From the NCBI GenBank assembly GCA_037447655.1, contig JBBHKE010002012.1, positions 71,732-135,731 on the forward strand: a stretch of 64,000 bases of DNA. The letters are read 5' to 3'. The notes beneath the pieces were generated by a model, which was given only the letters and a program-made list of their open reading frames with translations, had not been told where the DNA came from and made no database searches. The translations under genes and the position numbers were made by a program. Shown one piece after another: positions 44,856-56,354 of this stretch. The DNA is from Zygnema cylindricum. Taxonomy: Eukaryota > Streptophyta > Zygnematophyceae > Zygnematales > Zygnemataceae. The first letter of the stretch is position 1; the number at the start of each line of letters is the position of its first letter.

Positions 44856-46289
44856 TTACAACCTTACATAGACTGAATGATCTGAACTGATACTGGTAAA
44901 GCCAAGATTGGTTAAAAACTCATCTAATTTCAGGTTCCATTGCCTCGGAGCCTGTTTCAGACCATACACGGACTTCAACAGTTTACAAACCAGATCTTCT
45001 TTCCCTTTTTCTGCATACATCTCTGGCTGCTTCATGTAAATTACTTCCTCCAAATCAGAATGCAAGAAAGCCGTCCTTACATCCATGTGATGCAATTCCA
45101 TATCCTCTATCGTAGCAAGAGATAGTAAAACTCTAATAGTAGGAAAGCGAACCACAGGAGAGAAGGTCTCTTCATAGTCAACTCCCACCTTTTGGCTAAA
45201 TCCCTTAGCAACCAGTCTAGCTTTATATCTCTCAATTGTATTATCAGGATATTTTAATTTGAAGACCCACTTACAACCGATAGCTTTCCGTTTCGGTGGG
45301 AGCTCCACAAGTTCCCAAGTTTGGGCTTCCATAATTGACTTTATCTCTTCATTTGCAGCCGAGATCCAATGATCCTTTTCAGGTACGGAAAAAGCTTGAT
45401 GAATAGTAAGCGGCTCCCCTGTGCTTGCTGAAAAAACACTCTCAACTCGGTCGCCTCGAAGGCGGCCGCTTTGTCTTCTTCCCTCCGGAAAATCTGACGC
45501 GGGAACTGTTGGTTCCCTAGATTGCCGCAAAAGGCGTGTATTGGGAGGAGCATCGACAGAAGGAGCAGCTCTAGAAGGAGTATTAGACGGCCCAGAGGCA
45601 TTTGGAAGAGAGGTAGAAGAAGTAGAAGAGGATGGAGTAAAAGGTACCTGATCAAGAATGATATACTCTTGTATTTTCTCATTCCTTTCAGCTGCATCCA
45701 TGCTAAAAACGTCAACAGATTGACTTTCTTCTTTAATATGAATATTCCTGGCTGTTTGAAGGCATCCTCTCTGAGGATTATACACTCTATAACCTGCAGA
45801 TTCATCATCATAACCTAAAATGACACCAGGTACAGATTTTGGACTAAGCTTCCAATTAGGAAGATTGTCCAAGATAAAACATTTGCTACCAAAAACTCTA
45901 AAATGACTAACATTTGGCTTTTTGCCTGTCCAAACTTTATAAGGTGTCTTACCCCTAACAGCCCGGGTTTCCACTCTATTTCTGATGTAGGAAGCACAAT
46001 GAAAATCTTCCCCCCAAAACATTGGATCCACACCTTTATCGGCCATCATAGATCGAGCACATTCAGTCAAAGTCCGATTAGGTCTCTCGGCAACACCATT
46101 TTGTTCCGTTGTGTACGGAGCAGTAAATTCACGAGAGATGCCATTTTCTTTCAAAAAATCAGCAAAGGCATGAGATACATACTCTCCACCATTATCCGTC
46201 TGCAGAGCAAGAATAGATTTGCCGTGAAGTTTCTCCGCCCAGATTTTGTAGTGTTTAAAGTGAGTGAAGACTTTTCTCTTGTCTTTCAT
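44856..46289 (-). pseudogene. element 4 integrase core and RT N-half (long open frame)
   Basis: A 477-codon frame with LQTDNGGEYVS and NGVAERPNRTLTE (integrase core), SHFRVFGSKCFI, a Ser/Pro-rich linker, then RT: AIGCKWVFKLKYPD, YEETFSPVVRF, HHMDVRTAFLHSDLEEVIY and SVYGLKQAPRQW. It ends at SDHSVYVRL and a stop, before the RT catalytic YVDD. Confidence 0.88.
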
Positions 46290-46716
46290 GAAGTATATGC
46301 GACTATACAGGGAGTAATCGTGAGTAAAGGTGACAAAGAAGCGGCTGCCACCTAGAGAGGGAACTTTAGAAGGGCCGAAAACATCAGAGTGAATAATACC
46401 AAAACATTTGTGGCTCGGTGATCAGAAACTTGTCATATGGGAAGCTTGTGAAGCTTTCCGAGAGCACAACCATCACACACATGAGACTCTTGTTCACCAA
46501 GCTTGACTCCCTCTATCATGTCATGCTTAATCATCTTAGTAAGTCTCTCATGATGCACATGACCAAGTCTTTTTGCCACAAAACATTATCACATAGGACA
46601 TTGGAATACGCAAAATCAATTTTATTAGCCAGGTCCATGCGGTACAAAAAGTTTGGGCCTCTAGTTCCTACTAGAGCTTCTCTTCCATTCTTGCCCACTA
46701 TTTTCTTGCCATTTTT

Positions 46717-47961
46717 CTAGAGAACCTCAAAGCCTTTGCTTTCAGCTACAGACATAGAAAACAAATTTTTCTTGAACTTTGGAACATACAAGACATCATA
46801 CAAAGTTCTCTTATCAACCTTTCCATCTATCACACAATCCGGATCTATGTTTCTTTTGGCATTTGATTCAACAGCATAACCACAAGCATAAAAGATCTGA
46901 CGTAAAGGAATATAAGACATCTCCTTAAACGAATTCTTGTTCCAGCACATGTGTGAAGAGCTGCCAGAATCCATTATCCATAAGAGGTCCTTTTCTCCTT
47001 CCATCATGTCGAGTTTGGCAAGAGCGAAGAACTCTTTGTCATCAGTTTTTGGAAAACTGAGCACATCAGGTGTCGTTTCCTCGGTCGTTTTCTTCTTCAA
47101 TTCCGTATCCTCCGCTGTAAATGCAACACTTTTATTCGGAGGTTTTTGGGAAATAGGAGGTTCGCGGTGTCTCCATCCTTTCTGAAAGGTACCTGTTTAA
47201 AGCGCTTTTATATACAATGGACAAGCTTTGAAGGAATGACCATCATTATAGCAATAAACACATTTCTCAAACTGAGGATTAAACTGATTCCCTTCATATC
47301 TACTTTCCCTTTGAAACTGAGCCGTAAATGCTACAGCTGATTTTCCAAATCCTAAAACTGTTTGATGAGCCTCTTCTGCTAAGATAAACTCTATAGCTGT
47401 TTGCAAATTCCAAAGAGGTTTAGACAATTTTTTCATTTCATCTGAGGCTCTTTTATATTCATTAAGAAGCCCTTTTAGGAGAATCATGGCCAGATGATAA
47501 GGGGAGAAAGTCCCCCCAGAACATGCATTTTCTGAAAGTAACATTCGAAACCGATTAGTGTATTCCACCATGCTACCACCTGTGTACTTATACTCATAGA
47601 TCTGACCAGCAGTTATAATCTCATGGTGGTCACTAGCTTTAACCTAAGAAGATTTCAAAGCATCCCACAATTCTGATGCCTTTGTAACATTAATATATGT
47701 CATATGCAATTCTTTTGATATCATAAGCTTTACTAAATGCAAAGCCTGGTCATTTTTCTGATCAAAGCTGGCATCAGATTCTGCCAGTGATCCATTTAAC
47801 ACATCAATAAGTATCACTTGCTTGAAGTAAGACTTAACTAAATCTGCCCAATACAGATATTCGCGTCCATCAATGACCGGAATTCGTGAAGGCGGGCCCG
47901 TGACCTGTTGTTTTGAGACAACTTTTGGCATTGAAGATGAAGAAGATGCTGCAGTAGTCAT
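46717..47961 (-). pseudogene. element 4 gag and protease
   Basis: Gag 47961-47644 ends at a TAA; the next open part, 47571-47197, contains NACSGGTFSPYHLAMILLKG and the CVYCYNDGHSFKAC knuckle. After a break the protease part (47100-46717) shows WIMDSGSSSHMCWNKNSF with the DSG active site. Further frame breaks separate it from the integrase zinc-finger part (46716-46420). Confidence 0.85.
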
Positions 47962-48277
47962 CTAAGAACAAAACAAAAGAGGAAGCTTCCACAAATACAG
48001 ATGGCTGAACAGCAACTTTGACAGACTATAACTTTCAGAAAAATGATTCAATGGTCTAGAAAGATTTACCACAGTGTAGATAACATTAAAAGAAACATAC
48101 ACACAAAATTTCAATGAATTCCGCTCACAAATCTGTGAGATATGTAGAAATGAAATTACATAAAACTAAGTGTACAGTTTTCATATCATTTGTTCCTAAT
48201 GAATCAAATTCACTAAGTCCTACTTCTATACACTGAAACTACACTAAGCTGTACGGAGGCATTCCAGCCGTACATAT

Positions 48278-48906
48278 TGTTGGATTTTAAAATAAATACC
48301 CACTCAAATTAAATGCTCAAAAGCATAAAATATTACACAGCGGAAGCTCATAAACAGCAAGAGGATAATCGGCCAAAAAGATTTATAAGTGTTTCTGGCC
48401 GAAGCCTCTTACATCAACTCTTCTCTCCTCTTCTTCTCTCTTCAAAAATAAACTCTTCACTCTTAAAAGATCACTCAATAATGATCACAACCTCTTTTCT
48501 CCAAATGGATCACTAAGGATCCTCAACAACTCTTAATTGACCACAAAGGATCATACCTCTTAATTGACCACAAAGGATCATACTCTCTCTCTCTCTCTTA
48601 ATCAATCACTAAGGATCTTCCCCTCTCTCTTAATCAATAACAAAGGATCTACATCTTTACTCTTCAATTGATCCAAAGCTAATACAAGGATAGCTCTGCA
48701 ATTGAACTCTGCTGCCTATATACTTGCAACTCTACACTAAGAGGCAACAAGGTAAGACAAGCAAGACTTAGCGTAGCGACGAAGTCTGTCCCTAGCTAAC
48801 TGTCGCACACTGTCTTACTCCACGAAAAATGAATTATTTTTGTAATGTTTTATGGTTTTTTTTTAGCATTTATTTTGAGTGGGAATTTTATTTAAGATCC
48901 AACAAT
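48278..48906 (+). repeat. element 5 left LTR, mostly inverted
   Basis: Bases 48278-about 48815 are the reverse complement of 52335-52881 (3' half of the right LTR), including the multi-copy GACCACAAAGGATCATA motif. The last about 75 bases (48832-48906) are in direct orientation. The unit therefore starts TGTTGGATTTTAAAATAAA and ends TTTATTTAAGATCCAACA like a terminal-inverted-repeat element. Confidence 0.85.
48520..48660. repeat. 27-bp repeats (GACCACAAAGGATCATA)
   Basis: Two close and several degenerate units of TTAATTGACCACAAAGGATC; the same set occurs inverted at 52500-52640. Confidence 0.8.
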
Positions 48907-50724
48907 TGGTATCGGAGCAGGTTATGCTTCAGTTAAGAGATATGTAAGAAATAAGAGGAAGAGTGAATTCAGTTTTGAAGGTGCTCAGTTTGAAGGTTCC
49001 CTTCCGCCGGACACTTTCAAGTTCGGGGAAATTTGCAATTCGGATGTTCGACTCTGCAAATACCGTGGGTGAATTGATGAAAGTTATGAGGAAGAAGAAG
49101 AATACAGATACACCTTCTTCTATGCCTACTTGTGAGAGAGAGTTGAGTTTTGTCCGGTACTCAATGTGAGGGTAATCGGAACATGGAGGAGAAAGTTGAA
49201 AAAAATGATATTTTGATGCGTTATGTAGATTCTCGACTTCAATCCCAAACAAGTGATACAAGGGAAGAGAATCACTTTCCAGCTGTCAATCCATTCAGTG
49301 GAGGAGCAGATGAGTTAGAGAAAAGAGTGAGGATTAAGAGGAGGATGATTGAATTGACGAAGACGAAGAAGAAGATGAAAAAGAGAAGAAATCGGATTCT
49401 TGTTCCAGTTTGAAAAAAAGAAAAGAGTAGAGATGAAGTGGAGGTAGAGAGTGATTATTTTCTTGGAAGGAAAAAGAGTACTCCTTCCCTCTTGGCGGCT
49501 TCGACGTTCGTTCGGAGAAACCATTCAATTTTTGTGTGTTTTATTTGAGGAAGAATCTCGGATGTATGGAGTCCCGAGTAATTTGGAAGATCAATTTCCG
49601 AAATTGTTCGACAAATTGATGTGGTATATTGATGCGTGATTGCAATCTGAATCGAGAGGAGAAAAAAGGAAGAATCATCTGCCGAATATTTCAGATTTCT
49701 ATTTTGATGGAAATGGAGATAAGAGTGGAGGTGACGATGATATACGATAATAAGAAGAAAGATATATGATGAAAGAGGAGAAAAAGAAGGGACAATTGTC
49801 ACTTTGAATTCCGAGGAGTAAAGGTGACATTAAGGAGTTTTGGGGACATCTTAATGTTTGTTATATTTTGTCGGTGGTGGAAGAGGTCGCAAAAGAGGCA
49901 ATCGAGGTGATCACGGTGTAAGCCGCGACCGTGTTGATGATTTTGAATTTGGAAATAATGGTGATTATGGAAATGATACCAACGACATATTTCAAATTTT
50001 TATTTTGATGATTGATTCGATAAGTGGAGAATGAAGATTAAGAAAAAAATTGATTTTTATGAGGATTTCGAATTTTATGATTTCTCGGACATTGCGGATT
50101 TGGAATTGGAGGAAAAACTGCAAGTCTATATTTGGAGAGAAAATTGAAAAGAAATGTTGACATGAAGAGTGACATTGAAGTTTACATTGATGATTGGAGT
50201 GATTGAATTTTTTAATTCCCGATTGATTTTAAATTGCTCGAAATTTAAAGGGTTTTACATTGAGTTTACAATTAAGCTTTTACAAGAAGAATTAAAGGAG
50301 AGGAAAGAGGATGTTATTTTGTTCAAATGAAATTTAAGTTATGAGGGGGAAAAAGCCGAATAACGTTTCTTATTTTTGGCAAGGAGAAATGGTTTCGAAC
50401 TCGCATCATTCTATTTCGGATGTGAAAGAAATCAACTTTATTTGTTGACTATTTTGTGTGTAAGAATGCCGCTGAGAGCCCACAGTCGTATTTCGAATTA
50501 AGAGGATTCGGAAAGTGAGAAACTATAATGGAGGCGGTAGAAGAGGAGAGAATTGAGAAGGAGAAAAACATGAGAGTGAATTTGAGTTGTTTTCGACATC
50601 ATGTAACAGAGAGAAATTGGAGTTAAATTTACGTGTATGCGTGCAATTTTTTTTTACGCACACATATTGAGTGACGCGGCTATTTGTACGGTCACCAATT
50701 TAAGAGGAGTTCTAATTAATTTTG

Positions 50725-51005
50725 ATTGTGTTGGTTGAAAGTCCGAGAGGGGGTTATATATAGCCTTCTAAAATAGAGTGGCGGTCAGCGAAATCGCTTA
50801 TACGATTTGTTACACGAGCGAGAGTCTTGATTTGTATTCACACAATCTAATTTTGCGAATCTATGAGAGGAGGAGAGTTGTTTCGAAATTCGAACAAAAA
50901 TTAGATTTGTGTCGATTGGAATCCTGAGAGGAGAATTTATTAAAGCCCTCCTAAAATAACTTGGCTTTTATTGAATCCGCTATTTGGATTGGTAAAGACG
51001 CCATG
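50725..51005. repeat. diverged about 190-bp tandem repeat within element 5
   Basis: GTTGGTTGAAAGTCC/GTCGATTGGAATCC, then CCTAAAATA and GAATCCGC/GAAATCGC landmarks recur at 50730-50800 and 50915-50985. Confidence 0.5.
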
Positions 51006-51902
51006 GAGTTTCATTTTTTTTTTATGGCGTACTTTTGAGAAGAGGCGAATTTGTTTTGTACAGAGAGGCGATTTGACGCCTAATGTACCTTTAAGTTGAA
51101 AAGTACAGTACCGGATATTGTTGGCGACCTTTATTTTTGTGTCATCAACTTGTATTGTCCGGTTGGCGTAAGGCTGTTATGGTACATCATCCGTACCATA
51201 TATGACATCATTTTCTGTTAACGAAAATTGAATTTTTTTTGGAGTTACATTTGACGAAAGTGAAATCGTTCCGTACAGACATGCGATTGGACGCTTGGTG
51301 TACTTTGGAGAAGGAGCGACGATGTCGGATATTCAGACGGTTGTTTTGGTCGTCGTCATATATTGGCGGGCAGGAGTTATTCCATGACACTCAAGCGAAT
51401 CTTTCGATATATTTTACTTTACGATTGATTTTGGACACGTCTTGTGATTGGTGAGGATTCATTGGATGGTGTTGATTGGTGCGGTAATTTTTTTCGACCT
51501 TGATTTTGAAAATTCAACGGCCGATTACGTAGTAATTTGGAGCGGCATGCGATTATTGTTTGACGATGTTCAAACAAATGAGGATGTGCCACGTGGAAAT
51601 TAAGTGTATGATTACGCAATCATTTATTTACCTTTTGAGGAGTGAGCGACTAAATTGATTTTAGTTACGCTTTGAGGAGATTCTCGCAGTACAAAAGAGA
51701 ATCTTGGACTTTTGCGTTAATCGACAGATTAACCGGTGTCGCGTTTGTCCGTTGATATTTATTTTGGAAGAATATGGAGTTCGACGATTCCCACAATAAA
51801 GAGGGGATCATTACGTTATTTTGCGAATCGTCAAAGAGGACGAAATCGCGTGGAGTTTTGTTTCGAGGTGATTTGGCGATTCTGCCAATGAGAGGGGGAT
51901 TG

Positions 51903-52881
51903 TTAGATTCATTGTTGAATCGCACCAAGTGACGCTTCAGTGAATCGCAATGTATATCGCGTTAGCGCACGAAGCGCTCGACTTCAATTCGCGAGTACAC
52001 ACTTTGTGTACGTTTGGATTTTTGGTGTCCTTTTGGAGTATCGAGGTTTGGCGGCGAAACGTACGACCTCGTTTCGCGCCTACATGTACTTTTGGAGTTT
52101 GGTACCTTTGGAGTAAATGTTGTTTGGCGCCGAAACGTACGACTTCGTTTCGCGTTAATATTTGATGAGTCAGCGAACGAAATGTACGATTTCGTTTCGC
52201 GTCACTTTATGTTTTTCGTGCGCAGGTGTTACATTTTGCGTGCAGGTGTTTTCGCGTGACGACACGTGTTTAAGTCAACGTTTGGAGTTAGTCGCTTCGA
52301 AGGAAGAAAGCGCGTGCGCCTTCCTTCGTGGAACTGTCATTGCAGTGTGCGACAGTTAGCTAGGGACAGACTTCGTCGCTACGCTAAGTCTTGCTTGTCT
52401 TACCTTGTTGTCTCTTAGTGTAGAGTTGCAAGTATATAGGCAGCAGAGTTCAGTTGCAGAGTTATCCTTGTATTAGCTTTGGATCAATTGAAGAGTAAAG
52501 ATGTAGATCCTTTGTGATCGATTAAGAGAGAGAGGAAGATCCTTAGTGATCGATTAAGAGAGAGAGAGAGAGTATGATCCTTTGTGGTCAATTAAGAGGT
52601 ATGATCCTTTGTGGTCAATTAAGAGTTGTTGAGGATCCTTAGTGATCCATTTGGAGAAAAGAGGTTGTGATCATTATTGAGTGACCTTTTAAGAGTGTAG
52701 AGTTTATCTTTGAAGAGAGATAAAGAGAAGAGAAGAGTTGAGGTAAAGAGGCTTCGGCCAGAAACACTTAAATATCTTTTTGGCCGATTATTCCTCTTGT
52801 TGTTTATGAGCTTCCGCTGTGTAATGTTTTATGGTTTTTTGAGCATTTATTTTGAGTGGGAATTTTATTTAAGATCCAACA
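51903..52881 (+). repeat. element 5 right LTR
   Basis: 979 bp in normal orientation, ending in GATCCAACA. Confidence 0.82.
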
Positions 52882-55800
52882 TAAATTTGGCCGCTGAATA
52901 TATCCACTGTAAATTATGTACTAGTACAGAATTTGACAAAATATACAGTTTTACGTCATTATGACGTTTGCATTATGCAGTTTGTTAAAACGCAGTTACA
53001 TGAAAACGGCCTGTACTAAATCATTATTTGTACTTTTTTACTTAATAAAGTACAATTTTGCACGGTCAGACACTGACCGTACGCCACACTATTTAAAACG
53101 GCACTGTATTAGAGTTATTAACGCTCATTCAAAAAGTACCTTAAATAACGTAAAGAATAAATTAGAATAATGTACTCTATTTATAGTGATAGAGTCAAAA
53201 AATGGGGTGACGGAATTAGCGTACATAACTCTAATTACAATTCGCGGTGTAGTGCATCTGGTGCTGGCGATGACCATCAAGGTCCCAAAGTAAGAGGCGG
53301 CTCGTACGGATATGTAATGAGTTCAAGGTTCGCTTGCACAAAGACGACCAGGTGATGTTGGCATGTGATGTTGTTAACTAACATCAAGTACAGTACAACC
53401 TTTAATCGCTATTAGTGTTAACGTTTTATTTTTGCCACTTAAATCATCTTTTCTCCGTACAAATGTGTCGGATTAAGGATCTGACAGTTGCGATTGAAAG
53501 GCTAGATTCTTAGCTTTCGATTGGCGGTCTCAAATTGAAAATCGGACAAACGTGTACAGAGAAAAAGAAGCGAAAAAAATTATTAAGAGTAATAGCGATA
53601 CATGGTGATGGTAAACATGTAAAGTGATGGTTACAATAGTTGTTGACAAGTGATGTGATGCGACAGGTTGATTCGTAAATTATTTCGAAGTTGGATTTGG
53701 TGAATCATTATATGTTTGCGTAAAACTTGTCGCATGCTCATTTTTGTCTTTTGCGAACTACAGTACAGTAAGGGCACTTTCCCATGTAACCGAAACTTTA
53801 ATCTTGTAGCTTTGTTTCTAGCGAAGATTCTCCGTACATCTTTATGAGCATTCCGATGTAATCGCAAATAACTTGTTACTTCAAAAAGTGACAAACGTAG
53901 ACGTGTACGAAACATGTGACACATAAACGGTACACAAAATGTTGCAAAACTTCCACTCAATTTCGATTTCAGACGTCCACCCGCACGTTGAACAATTTAT
54001 GTCACTTCGCAATATCTGCACGCCACATTGTCGACGTGGGGGTATTGCAGATGTTTAGGGTTTGTGACATTGTAACGTCACGCGCGTCACGCTCAACTAT
54101 GACAGCGCCCACGTCACAACTTGTAAAACTTTCCGCCATGATTTCCCGATTGTTGTTTTTTGTCTTTTCCTACTCTACTTGCCATCAAAATACGCTCAAA
54201 GATAGTAAAAAGAAATCGTTTTCGTAGATCTTTCATTTGATACCATTTTGGGCATTTTCGCTGCAAAAATTGTGAGATAGGCGCGGTAGTGGGAGAGGGA
54301 GAGAGAGAGAGAGGCGCTTTCACAAACTTCGCTTTTGCGAAATGGCGTCCGTTGGTCGAGACCCCTCCACTTCCTCTGTACGGAAAAAGGTGCACGGAAA
54401 AAAGCACGTACAGGCTGTAAACGTGCAGTGGGTTTTTTTTTTGAGGAAAATTTTGTCAAAAACCTCCGACGCGTGCGAAATCATATGCATATTCGCCCAC
54501 GTTGTGGAACTTTAATTAAAATCACCTCGCGAGGTGATTTTATATAAAGTTTGAAGATGATCTGGAAGGACGCGAAAGTGGGTCGAAACTCTCTAAACGA
54601 TAAACTGCATCACGATAGACGACAAACTGCGGTACAGCTAAAGTTTTAATGGAACGTAACTTGTACGGTTGTAATTTGAATTTTTAGGTACGGCTGCAGA
54701 TTTTTTCCTTTTTTTGTTATAAAGGAAAACGACAGAAAATAATTGTAACTTTAGCACATGGGAAAGTGCCCTAACGCTTACGATGGTTGCGCGCGTTGCA
54801 ATATCGCAGAATTGCAATACTGCAGAAGGATGCACCAATCATATCATTAGATTGACATACAAGTTGTTGTACGGTCTGGATAAAAATCAGCATAGTTTTC
54901 GTTTTGGATTTTTGTAGCTGCGTACGGAGTGACAGCCTATTCGAATAAGTGTAAGGGTGCGTCTCTATGTACTTCAAACTTAGAGATTTTTTTTTGTTTT
55001 TTAGCGCAGATCCGGCGGACCCGGATTTCGGGTGTCCCTATGTGTACCAAACGAAATTGTCACTTAGGGCGTGACGATTGTATACGTCGACAATGCCCGT
55101 GACGGCTGTCAACGTCTACAATCTGTGATGACGCACGTTATTTTTCGTAACTGCTTGTGACGTCGCGTGACTTTTCGTGAATTGTAGACCTACCGCCCTC
55201 CAGCCTGTGCCATTTCACGGTTGAAGAAGATGCGTTTTGACTTTGCGTCTATTGTCGGCTCGACGTGAAATGGCATCGGAACCTTGAGACCTCTGCAAAA
55301 AAAAATCCCGTACCGGATGGAAACGGACAAAACAAAACAAACTGTGTACTTCTCTTTGTCGTATTAAACAAAAACGGACAAAACATAGCGAATCGTGTAC
55401 ACTTCCACGTCGATTGAAAATGTTTGAACTTTTTGAACAAAACATTACACGTGCGAATACGTGTTCCTATTTGTTTATAGAAAATCCCTAATTTTAAAAC
55501 ACATCTGCCCTGTATTTTAAAGATAAGGTTGAAGATGACGTTTTTTGTCGTCGAAGTGGGTCGAAGAACACAAGACGACAAGATGTAGTACATTTTAAAT
55601 TCGATGATGACGCAAAATGTACTTCTCTTTTTTTCTATTTTATTGTACGGTTGAAACTTACGCGGTACGGCTCTAAGTTTTACAGGAAAACGACAGAAAA
55701 AAACCCTTACTTAAGCACACAGAGACGCACCCTAAGTTTCGTAATCGCCACACAGAAGCATCCACGCCACGTGCGAACTTTTTGCATCACGATCTAAAAA

Positions 55801-56340
55801 GTTGTAAGTGTGTCATCCAAGAGGTCAAAGGCTTCCCTGAAATTTTTATCGTTCCGTAGATAACAAGTTGAATGCATGCAAGAGAGGGATAGTGACGTCA
55901 CTTTGTAACCTCAGATTTTTTTTCAAACTTAATTGGAAACTGAAAGAATAACATTGGCTACCGTACAATTTGGAAACAGAGTTAGGCCTTTTGTTTTCTT
56001 AAGGCTGTGGGCCCAAATCCCAGTTGAACGTGTGGCCATGACAAAGCCAAAATAATAATAAAAGAAAAGAAAGCAAAAGGCCAAATATAAGAGGAAAGCT
56101 CAAAAAAATAAAAAGATTTTTTGTCGTTACTTGTGTTGGATGTTTACTGATCTTTTTACGACAGTCTTCCCACGAATCCTCGCACTAAATTAGTATTGTA
56201 TATTTTAGTTTTGCATCAACACTAATAAATCCTTAACTCTGGATAATGATGGGCAATGTACTTCAAATCAGTTGAACATTTTCTCGCAAAAAAAAAAAGA
56301 AAAAAAAAAAAAAAGCTAAATTAGCTAAATTTTCTAGCTC
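52882..56340. other. gene-poor spacer
   Basis: No exon chain was recognised. Open frames here (for example 53170-53355 and 53631-53960) have no family features. A short GA microsatellite sits at 54292-54314. Confidence 0.4.
54517..54542. repeat. perfect 26-bp palindrome
   Basis: Arms TAAAATCACCTCG and CGAGGTGATTTTA meet without a loop, centred on TCGCGA between 54529 and 54530. Confidence 0.95.
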
Positions 56341-56354
56341 TCACATAAGCAAAT

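Larger units (their letters stand above)
43594..48277 (-). mobile_element. Ty1/copia element 4 (minus strand)
   Basis: Gag starts at 47961 (MTTAASSSSSMPKVVSKQQ) and pol ends at 43594, in the standard copia order, best preserved of all copies here. Its 5' side is cut at 48277 by element 5. Family features differ from element 1 (IDIKLHFVREK and KQPEMYAEKGKED motifs; Tork-like by memory). Confidence 0.88.
48278..52881 (+). mobile_element. element 5, LTR retrotransposon without pol
   Basis: The right LTR is 51903-52881 (TGTTAGATTCATTG...GATCCAACA), preceded by the polypurine tract GAGAGGGGGAT. The left LTR (48278-48906) is rearranged. The primer-binding site TGGTATCGGAGCAGG is at 48909. The internal 3 kb holds a gag-like start (MRKKKNTDTPSSMP ... 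CERELSF, near 49088) clearly related to the gag N-terminus of element 1, and a Gly/Arg-rich stretch near 49870-49930, but no protease, integrase or RT motif. It is a non-autonomous relative of elements 1 and 3. The flanks CATAT and TAAAT are not a target-site duplication. Confidence 0.8.
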
